Source of the DNA: Hermatobates lingyangjiaoensis
Taxonomy: Eukaryota; Arthropoda; Insecta; Hemiptera; Hermatobatidae
NCBI GenBank assembly: GCA_026182355.1
Contig: JAPFBL010000223.1
Coordinates: 1,193,583-1,257,582 of the forward strand
Direction of reading: 5' to 3'
Length of the DNA stretch: 64,000 nt
Below the pieces are notes generated by a model. That model was not told the DNA's origin. It did no database searches and saw only the letters and a list, made by a program, of their open reading frames with translations. A program made the translations under genes and the position numbers. This document shows, in pieces, positions 56,395 through 64,000 of the stretch; the stretch's first letter is position 1; every line of letters starts with the position of its first letter.

Positions 56395-58180
56395 ATATAA
56401 AACTTTCTATTAGCCCCCACTATATGAATTAATTAATTACACTTGACATAAACATTACTCAAATAAATACCTCTTAATCGGTAGTAATCCTTTTAATCCT
56501 TTCTCTAAATACAATTTGTCAAATTAACAAAATATAAACAAATAAATAATGTACTCAATTTGTGAAGTAATTAAACATGAATAGGTCAAAGAGATTAAGA
56601 ATAAATGTTAATTAATTTGGGCTTTTCCAGAACAGTCGGTGATCATTATATATTCAATTCCATTATTACGAATGTAGAGAAGTTTTAATAAAAACAAATG
56701 GCGCCACGATCAATGAATCCATTGCAGAGTATACATAAAACAGGGAGAGAACACCCTCAATAGAGGGAGAAAAACTGCTTTTAATTCACGCTAGTGTTCC
56801 AGGTTTTGTATTTTATTGTCAATTAAGCATTATTGAATCTGTTTGATGCAGAAAGTATATCTTTTATGATGCTAAACTGAGCCTACTAAAAGGCCATGGC
56901 TAGGTAATAATAAAATATGATGCAGAACTGTTGATTGGTTATCTGATTTATTTGAAACTATCTGAATTAGTCTATATTGTTATTAAACTATAACAATGAC
57001 CATAAAATTATTAAAAGTGTTATCGATTTTATGGACTAAGAATGTAACTGATTATCGTAATGTAATTTAATAATCAATAAATACTAATATATACAGCCCC
57101 ACAAGATGGGGTGCAGTCGGTGGGCCACACCAGGGCCCATATGAGTCCAGGAGGCCCATTGATATCAAATGTAAAAATTGAAATGGACGATTATGTTGAA
57201 TAAGATTTTTTGTTGAATGAAGATAAATTCTCCCCATTATTCCTTATTCTCCTGGGTTGACATTTTTTGATCCAACTTCGTCAAATTTTACTTCTTTTCA
57301 AAATAAAAAAAAATGTTTATAAATTCCTGGTTTGCATTTTCCTGTAATTTAGCTCTTCTTTTTTAGTTCTTTCTTTTACAGAGAAATAATCAACGAGTCA
57401 AGATAGTAAAAAAAATAGACTGTAATAATGAAAATTTGATCAATAACGTATAAAACACGGCTCTTTTTTTTATATTGAATGAAAAGTTGTAGCACATAGT
57501 GAAAACCTAATGAAGGATATTCTACAGAAGAATAAATAATGGGTACTGTCTATTGCTGCATATCTTCGTGGTCAAGCCGTCTGTATCACTTGACACGGGT
57601 TATCCAACCCAACAAATAAAATAAGTACTTGTTTTGACAAACGAAATGTTTTTTAGCTCCGGTGTTTACCAAAACTCCTTAAGATATTTAGCAGTGTTTT
57701 AAAAAGTCTTTATGTTATCAATTTTTGAAGAATATGAACTTTTATTTTCTGTTTTTTTTTTCGTCATCTTTAGAAAAATTCAACGCATAAAATTATGAAC
57801 TGAACAAATTAAAAAAGAAGTTAAAGGATTTTGAAGAATATTTTTAAGGTATTTTAAGATTGCTTTCCTGTTGTCAGGTCTGTGAACCTTTCTTTTTCAA
57901 ATAATTATTCAGCCAAATAGAATTGGTTTAAAGAGAAGCCTAAAATGTATAAGTTCTTGGTAAAACTTGTTAGAAGACTGGCATACCATTTAAACAAATC
58001 AACCCTCTCATAACATTGAAGGCTATTCAAGACTTTCTGTCACAAAAGAATTAGAAGATGACGCGGAAAAACTAAATGAAAAAAATAAATGAATGCCTTT
58101 AAAAATAAATGAATGCAAAAATTCGAATGAAAATATCACTAGATGGTCAAAGTAAACAAACACAATTGGTGTTTTTTCAT
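56395..58180. other. Long intergenic stretch
   Basis: At 57095-57180 a GC-richer patch (acagccccacaagatggggtg, gggccacaccagggccc) may be the end of an old transposon. No ORFs with domains. Confidence 0.4.
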
Positions 58181-58199
58181 TCTATACTATTTGAATATA

Positions 58200-59110
58200 T
58201 ATTTGAATAGTGTTGATTTGTATATCGCTTTTACATGATCGCGAAATAAAACATTTTTTGCGCATTGATTTTTAAAGTGTATTATGAACCTTATATGTTT
58301 ATAGCTTTTGTAAGTATATTTTACTCTATATGTGTAAATCTGATAAACGAAATGTGATCCAGAAGGACTGATAACACTTAAAATTAACTGTAACACATTC
58401 AATATTTCGACCGTTATGTCGGTAGCCTTCAAGGGAAAAAGTGTATGGACTGAGGGATGACAGTCAACTGAAGAACTCTCTGGTAAGAGAGCTAAAGCAG
58501 TGCTGCTGCAAAGGTGAAAATAAAATATACTACAGAATCCGGAATGAAAGAAATTTAAGGAAGAATAAAGGAGTAGAAAACAGAAAATATAAGAAATATG
58601 TAAAAATTATTAACAAATTAAATATAATGAATTAAAAAACTGTAGAAAGATAAAATCTAATAGTAATAATAAAAAAATTATTACTAAAATAAAATAAAAT
58701 AAACAAAACTAAAAAAACTAACGGTTTCAATTCAATCCAGAATTAGAACGTGCTCCTAGGAGCCAAATGTGGGATACGTCAGAAGCTTTTAGAGTAACTT
58801 GTGTGTTATCACTGAGGACTTGTTTAAGCACTTGGACTGTGAAACTTCCATTGAATCTGAGGTGGTGGGAACTGGCGTGAGTGGCGACAGGGAGACTGTG
58901 CGTTTGCCCAGTATTTTTTTTGTTAATACTTAATGTTATTTTTAATATTATTTTATTTTAATAATAAATTTTTTATTATTATTATTTTATTTAATTTTTA
59001 CCATTTTTTAATTCATTATATTTAATTTACACATATTTTTTACTGTTTCTTTCTATGTGTCACAGTTTATTTTAAGTATTTATATTATATTTACATTAGT
59101 GTATTTGGGA
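58200..59110 (-). mobile_element. Decayed PLE: nuclease C-terminus between inverted arms
   Basis: 58740-58920 on the minus strand corresponds to the nuclease C-terminal part of PLE3 at 62.93-63.07 kb (shared order: vcSDSMEVSQSKCLNKSSVI-like against NDCFRVQILKQIPESNN). Imperfect inverted arms 58560-58735 and 58925-59060 share aattaaatataatgaatta and ataataaaa words. Outer ends carry family D tails: minus core near 58400-58435 (gaccg...cggtcgaaatattg) and gtgtcacagtttattttaag at 59058. Confidence 0.55.
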
Positions 59111-59119
59111 AGCAGACCT

Positions 59120-60190
59120 TTGTTTATAGAAATAAGATTAAATTTTTTGCTTACTTTTATTGTGACTAATTTTCTAGTTATCTTTTCCATTTTTATTTAG
59201 ATAGCTCAATCATTTTTTTAATGATTTTTCATGAATATTTCACATTGAAGTTTCCACTGACTAAAACTCAACTAGTTCTAAAGTTTACTAATCTTTTAAC
59301 AGGTTTGATATATTCCAATTGCAAACTTTTAAAACTTCTTTAAAATATTTAAAAAATAAATAATTATTTGCATATTAAATTTAGTTATTATACAAATTAT
59401 AAACTTAGCAACTGTGACTTATTTAAGTATTTCCTTTTTAGAAAACTTAAAATGTTTTGCAAAGATATCTTAAACAAGGAAAGCTAAAAACATTCTTGTA
59501 GGTCATTTATTTCTTTAAACTTTTTTTCCTTTAAAAAAAACAGGCTGTAATTTTAATCTGGTCATTTAAAAAAAAAACTTCATAACCATGCTTTTTACAT
59601 GCTAATAAACTATTTATTTCAATTATGGCTTAAACTTTTACGGTCATTTCTTATTATTTTGCTGGGGTTTGCGAAATTTATTACGAAAGGCCTGGGTCAA
59701 GAACCGACGTGGCGTGAAAATATGGAGCAAGCGCTCAACCTGTAACAAGCTTTTAACTTTTTCACCTTCCATATTCAAGTCAAATACAGTCAATGCTAAT
59801 GTTATTAGGAGTAATTTCCTAAAATCCCCATCAGATATTGTCTGATTCAGCCTTCCGAATATAGAGTTTCAACACGTTTTCCTATGGGCAATATCATAAA
59901 AATATTCATCAAACCGTTTTCAAATCTCTCTGTCTCATTTTTTTCTATACTTCTAGAGTGACTTGGTTATAATGAATCTATAAGACTGATTAGGTTAATT
60001 CATTTTAAATTGAATAAACTGCTTGGTTTCAAGACAGTTAAAATTAAGTTTCAGAGCTCCTTATTATACTAATTGTGCCTTCTCAGCATTTTTACGCTTT
60101 CAATACTATTATAAATCCTTTTCCTTTATTATTAACTCAGTCTATTTGTAATTATCAAAAAAATTCTAGGCATTTTTATATATAATATAT
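59120..60190. other. Intergenic stretch, nothing recognised
   Basis: AT-rich, without ORFs or repeat ends. Confidence 0.45.
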
Positions 60191-60194
60191 ATAA

Positions 60195-60340
60195 ATCTAT
60201 ATATAACAAAATTTCACAATAAACACGTATTGACAATCAGTTCAGTTTGGAATCTGAAGAAGACCGCTTGTTACTGTTTAAAGATCTTAGTTCTTTTTTC
60301 TCATTTCATATTATGGTTTGAACATTTATACATACATATG
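60195..60340 (+). repeat. Solo PLE tail (family F)
   Basis: aaacacgtattgacaatcag, then ctgaagaagaccgcttgttac, GTTTAAAGATCTTAG and gaacattta. Here GAA has become TAA, so the ribozyme core is broken while AGATCT remains. Confidence 0.55.
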
Positions 60341-60363
60341 TACAAATACAGAAGCCCACACAT

Positions 60364-60690
<327 letters not shown>

Positions 60691-60699
60691 TGTAATAAT

Positions 60700-61765
60700 T
60701 ACAGTTATATAGATTGTATCGTGATAACACAGAGCTGAATATTGTACTGGTATCAATAAGAGTCTTGGAATAAACATTTATTTGAGATGAGAGTTAGAAA
60801 ATTGTGTCGAATATCGACTTTTAAGATTTGATCCTTGCAGGCGAGAGATAGCGAGGTAATAAAAAGCACGTAAAAAGGAGCTCTTTTTAATATTTCCCTC
60901 TTTATATCAAAAGAAAATATTTCGATTTTTTTTTTTTCATTATAACCAATTGAAGTATAAAATTAATTCAGGAAAAGAAATTATGAGATAATACCTTAAA
61001 GTACAACTTGTTTAAATGACTTTAGTTAGTCCGGTGATTAATGAACTTCACTGTTTACTAGAATTACGGAAAACCTAGGACTATGTTTTTAAGTTGAGAA
61101 TTAATCAACAAATGAACAGCTAACAGTTGTTTGTTTTCTTGTAGTTTTTTTTTCCTTAAAGATAACTTTCATGTATAACCTATAAATAAATGATACTTTA
61201 ACTATAAGCCTTTTTTTAGATTATAAATTTAGTCTACATTCAGTGGATTTATTAAACATAACTTATTTTGTTCAAAAGTTAGATTTTTTTTTTTTGAAAT
61301 CCAATCTTTTGAATTTTAATATCCGAAATTCTTTTACCTTCGTATCTACTTTTTATTTCCCTGAAACCAATACTTTTTGTTGTTCCCTCATTCTTTTTCT
61401 TCATGTTAGTGAAATGACATATGTTTATCTCTTAATCCAGTTGATGCCTGTCATTCGATCGGACTACTTTTTCTAATAATAGTGATTGTCAACATATATA
61501 AATTACTATTCATAGATATTTTTGTGTGTAAAATATCAATTACATGATAATTCCAATTGAATTAAAATATTAAATCGAAAGTCTTCATTTAAAAATAATT
61601 AAAAGATTAAGACAAATATCTTCAAAACAAATGAACAATCAGAATAATTGTTTATTATTCTGTTTTTGTCTCTGATGATGGCGATAATAGTTCGAATGAT
61701 CTTGGTCTAATTTGAAAATTGCAAGTTTATTGCAAGTTTCAATGAACTGCAAGTTTATATATATT
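60700..61765. other. Intergenic stretch, one PLE-tail relic
   Basis: At 61668-61710 tctgatgatggcgataatagttcg and gatcttggtc look like a decayed family F core. The 77-codon ORF at 61243-61476 has no domain. Confidence 0.4.
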
Positions 61766-61768
61766 ATA

Positions 61769-62390
61769 CTAGCAGACGTGGTAGTCTTTGACGGGTATTT
61801 TACAAAAATTCACAGATGATCTGTAGTATTTTAAAATATTATTAAAAAAAATTATAGAATAGCAAAAAATATAATTATTAGCATAGTGTTAAGTAAGTGC
61901 CTCTGCATACAACTACATTAGCTGTTTGTCCTTTAGGTTCATGGAAGAACAGATATTTGGAACCTCTAACTCTTGAGCAAGGAACATACAGTTGACCATG
62001 TGAGAAACACTTGGTCTTACACACTTCTAGTCCTGTCGTAGACAGAGTTTGGGATTGGGACTTATTTACCGTCTTTGCAAAACAGACGCTGACGGGAAAT
62101 TGCCACTGTTTGAATTGAAAGGGGCAGTTCCTAAATACCAATGGTATACCTGGTGTAAACAATGACTCTCCAGTACCACACCCAGTCGTTGAATTTCTAA
62201 TCCATTAATGCTTAGATTTTAAGTTAGACATGCATAGATCTACTGTCAAATCTTCAGCTTGCTATGTCTTATGGTGTCTGAGTTTACTTGTGACAAAATT
62301 TTGCAAATAAACCGACAGTCAGAAATTTTTCTAAGTGTGGATTCGCTTTTTCTATTGTATGAAACGTAAAGATAACTTAAAATGAGTCAG
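61769..62390 (-). mobile_element. Helitron 3' end with helicase remnant
   Basis: On the minus strand the element ends gacgtctgCTAG at 61769, next to T, the Helitron 3' signature. Upstream lies the helicase C-terminus (61878-62210). The 5' end cannot be located; similarity stops before the TA array at 62425. Confidence 0.7.
61878..62215 (-). pseudogene. Helitron RepHel, PIF1-like helicase C-terminus
   Basis: The minus-strand frame reads TGESLFTPGIPLVF, PFQFKQWQFPVSVCFAKTVN, KSQSQTL, CFSHGQLYVPCSRV and PKGQTANVV. These match in order the final helicase motifs of Helitron RepHel proteins: the xPFQFKRxQFP stretch, the NKSQGQTL motif and the SHGQLYVAxSRV motif VI with its Arg. In NKSQ the following Gly is Ser, and the Ala of motif VI is Pro. 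Only ~110 residues of a ~1500-residue family remain. It normally unwinds DNA during rolling-circle transposition. Confidence 0.85.
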
Positions 62391-62424
62391 TTCTAAGCAA
62401 TGTACAGACAAAAACTTATTTTAT

Positions 62425-62437
62425 ATATATATATATT

Positions 62438-62477
<40 letters not shown>
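62425..62477. repeat. (TA)n arrays
   Basis: Two interrupted TA runs at the outer end of the PLE3 tail. Confidence 0.9.
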
Positions 62478-62481
<4 letters not shown>

Positions 62482-62559
62482 TAAAAGAAACGGTCCAGCG
62501 GACTTTTTTACAATAAAATAAAAAACGAAGGAAACACACAGAAAGACACAGACATAACT

Positions 62560-62600
62560 CACATCGATATTTCGACAATCGTCGTCATCAGGAGGTGCGA
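62560..62600 (-). ncRNA. Hammerhead-like motif in PLE3 tail (family C)
   Basis: Minus strand: CTGATGA, C, GAC, GATT, GTC, GAA, ATAT, C. The same core as at 14331-14372, here in its position downstream of the nuclease gene. Confidence 0.6.
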
Positions 62601-62799
62601 AGAGCGAAGAGCGAAGAGTCCCGCAGGAAGACAGGGCGGTACTGAACTCGGAAACCGCAGCCAGTACCCCACCACTTACCACCAAGCGGGGGAAGGGAGG
62701 GAAGGAAATGAAGAGCCAAATTAAGACGTAAAAGGAACGAGTAAAAATTATAACTATGAAAAATTATAAAAAAGTAGATAAATCAAATTAAAATTAATA

Positions 62800-62892
62800 A
62801 AAATAATAAATAAAAAGTAAAATAAAAAATAATAAATAAATAAATAAAAAATAATAAATAAATAAATAAAAATAAATAAATAAATAAATCAT
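62800..62892. repeat. (AAAT)n low-complexity stretch
   Basis: aaataaataaat repeats between the PLE3 stop codon and its tail. Confidence 0.9.
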
Positions 62893-62899
62893 AAATAAA

Positions 62900-63311
62900 T
62901 TATCGGTTGAGGTTGAGTCCGGGGGAAGAGCGAGCATCAAGTAAGCATATGTATGCCTCCTCTGAAGCTCTTAGGGTAACTTTATTGTTGGATTCAGGGA
63001 TCTGTTTCAGGATCTGAACCCTGAAACAGTCATTGAAACTGAGTCCATGCGAGTTCGCATGGATGGCTACAGGATAGTTACTGCGTTGACCGACTGAAGC
63101 CCTATGACCATTCATACGAAGGCTCAACTTATTAGAAGTTAAGCCAACGTAAAAGGAGTCACACTGAGTGCAATCCAGTCGTAAACACAGTTGCTCGAGG
63201 TACAGGAGGAATTGACCTGAACCGGGTAGGAACTATGGTGGAGAGGGGAATCAAAGGAAGGATTAGGATTTACAATCAGGCAAGTTTGACAGCCACGGCG
63301 TCCACATTGTT
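62900..63311 (-). pseudogene. PLE3 zinc-binding linker and GIY-YIG nuclease
   Basis: The minus strand starts QCGRRGCQTC, a Cys-rich linker, then PSFDSP and CTSSNCVY. A frameshift near 63175 follows. The next frame reads TQCDSFYVGLTSNKLSLRMN and GHRAS: the Tyr-Val-Gly corresponds to the YIG half and LSLRMNGH to the conserved Arg-His helix. The frame ends AYICLLDARSSPGLNLNR at 62900. The first half of the GIY block is interrupted by the frameshift. Confidence 0.75.
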
Positions 63312-64000
63312 TCATTCCAGGAACAGGATTGGAAGGCTGAGGGAAATATGAGAGAAAATGCTTTTTAGATTGGCAGGTTTACGGTAGGAAATAGAAGGGG
63401 GGTGATTAAAGATGGAAGAAGTAGAAGTAGAAGTAGACAGAATCGGAAAAGACTCCTTAATAACAGCACGAAGCTTATAAGCGCCAGGGAAGTAGGTTGT
63501 CAGGAAGAAGGAAGTGTTACTTCTATCCCTCTTGGGTCTGGGTTGGTGGGAGATGTCAGCCGGTAAAACACGACTATCAATGAAGGAGCGAGGATAGCCT
63601 CGTTCAGAAAATTTGTCCTTTAAGAGGTTAAGGTGATGTCTGCGGTCTTGGAGATTATTGCAGATATTGTGAATACGGAGGGACAAGGATCGAGGTATAG
63701 ACTTTTTAACATGGGATGGATGGCAACTATTGTAATGGAGGTACTGTTGGGAGTTGGTGGGTTTTATATGTACGGAAGTCAAGAAGTGTCCATTGTCTAA
63801 AGTAACGTCAACGTCAAGAAAGGTGATAAGTCTGTCGGAGATGTCGTAAGTGAAAGTGATGGGAGGCAGAAATTTTGAAAGGAGTGTAGGAAAAGTTCTA
63901 AGTTATGTTTGCCATGGGGCCAAATGAAGAAAATATCATCAATAAAACGGAGATAAAGGAGTGGAAGAAGTTGACAGGTGGCCAGGAAATCCTGCTCTAA
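63312..64000 (-). pseudogene. PLE3 reverse transcriptase, motif C to thumb
   Basis: Near the right edge the frame reads LLYLRFIDDIFFIWPHGKHN, the catalytic motif C with both Asp (about 63900-63960). After one or more frameshifts near 63800-63850 comes the 156-codon frame from 63782: TSVHIKPTNSQQYLHYNSCH, PSHVKKSIPRSLSLRI and then RGYPRSFID. The KPT...YL..SCHP..VKKSIP..LSLRI block is the thumb signature of a major PLE branch. The rest of the RT lies outside the window. Confidence 0.8.

Larger units (their letters stand above)
62478..64000 (-). mobile_element. Penelope-like element 3, cut by the window edge
   Basis: Minus strand. From the right edge it reads RT motif C, thumb, linker and nuclease, then an (AAAT)n stretch (62800-62890), a GC-rich patch and a family C tail with ribozyme-like core (62560-62600) before (TA)n. 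This connects the dispersed family C tails to an RT type distinct from PLE1 and PLE2. Several frameshifts make the copy inactive. Confidence 0.8.

Overview
The window is AT-rich, repeat-dominated animal DNA; I found no convincing host gene. It carries Penelope-like elements (PLEs), tRNA-derived SINEs, a non-LTR retrotransposon remnant, mariner, hAT and pogo/Tigger-like relics, Helitrons and long (TA)n arrays, with no operon-like gene packing. The full SINE copy ends in a short CCTAA run, the arthropod telomere word. This hints weakly at an arthropod but could be chance.

Layout: 1-2080 holds an unknown repeat with an ORF and three solo PLE tails ending in (TA)n. 3790-5490 holds short head-to-head PLE tails. 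6154-6507 is a SINE with a 12-bp target duplication, followed by a hAT relic. 7552-10445 is the most complete PLE (minus strand; reverse transcriptase plus GIY-YIG nuclease; broken by frameshifts) between ~200-bp inverted terminal repeats, with a second truncated PLE up to 11245. 12-14.5 kb holds a SINE, a 54-bp tandem repeat and more PLE tails. 16.3-18.2 kb is a LINE 3' part, 18.2-18.8 kb a mariner pseudogene, and 19.2-20.8 kb a SINE whose head is amplified into nine 148-bp units. 22.0-22.9 kb is a PLE pair split by a GC-rich insert. 25-29 kb is largely featureless.

Further right: 30.0 kb is a pogo/Tigger-like MITE. 31.76-33.69 kb is a second PLE with a long RT ORF. 35.1-37.4 kb is a PLE copy interrupted by a Helitron whose empty site survives in the copy near 11.1 kb. 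38.4 kb is a perfect 50-bp hairpin. 39.43-40.53 kb is a ~1.1-kb inverted repeat made from a PLE nuclease tail. 41.9-44.4 kb and 48.7-49.6 kb hold more PLE tails. 45.2-47.2 kb holds dispersed repeats, 50.8 and 52.3 kb hAT MITEs, 58.2-59.1 kb a PLE nuclease fragment and 60.36-60.68 kb a CA microsatellite. 61.77-62.2 kb is a Helitron helicase 3' end, and 62.46-64.0 kb a third PLE running off the window.

The unifying system is the PLE terminus. In about ten sequence-unrelated tail families the same RNA architecture recurs: a CUGANGA-like box, a spacer base, a covarying stem II, GAA, a short self-complementary word starting with A and ending with U (ACGU, AUAU, AGCU, AAUU, ACCGGU, ACGCGU, AGAUCU), then a non-G base and sequence that often pairs back to form stem I. 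This matches the minimal hammerhead ribozymes described for metazoan PLEs, in which a self-complementary stem III would favour dimers. Most copies also stand head-to-head. All assignments come from reading the sequence; no search or folding was run.
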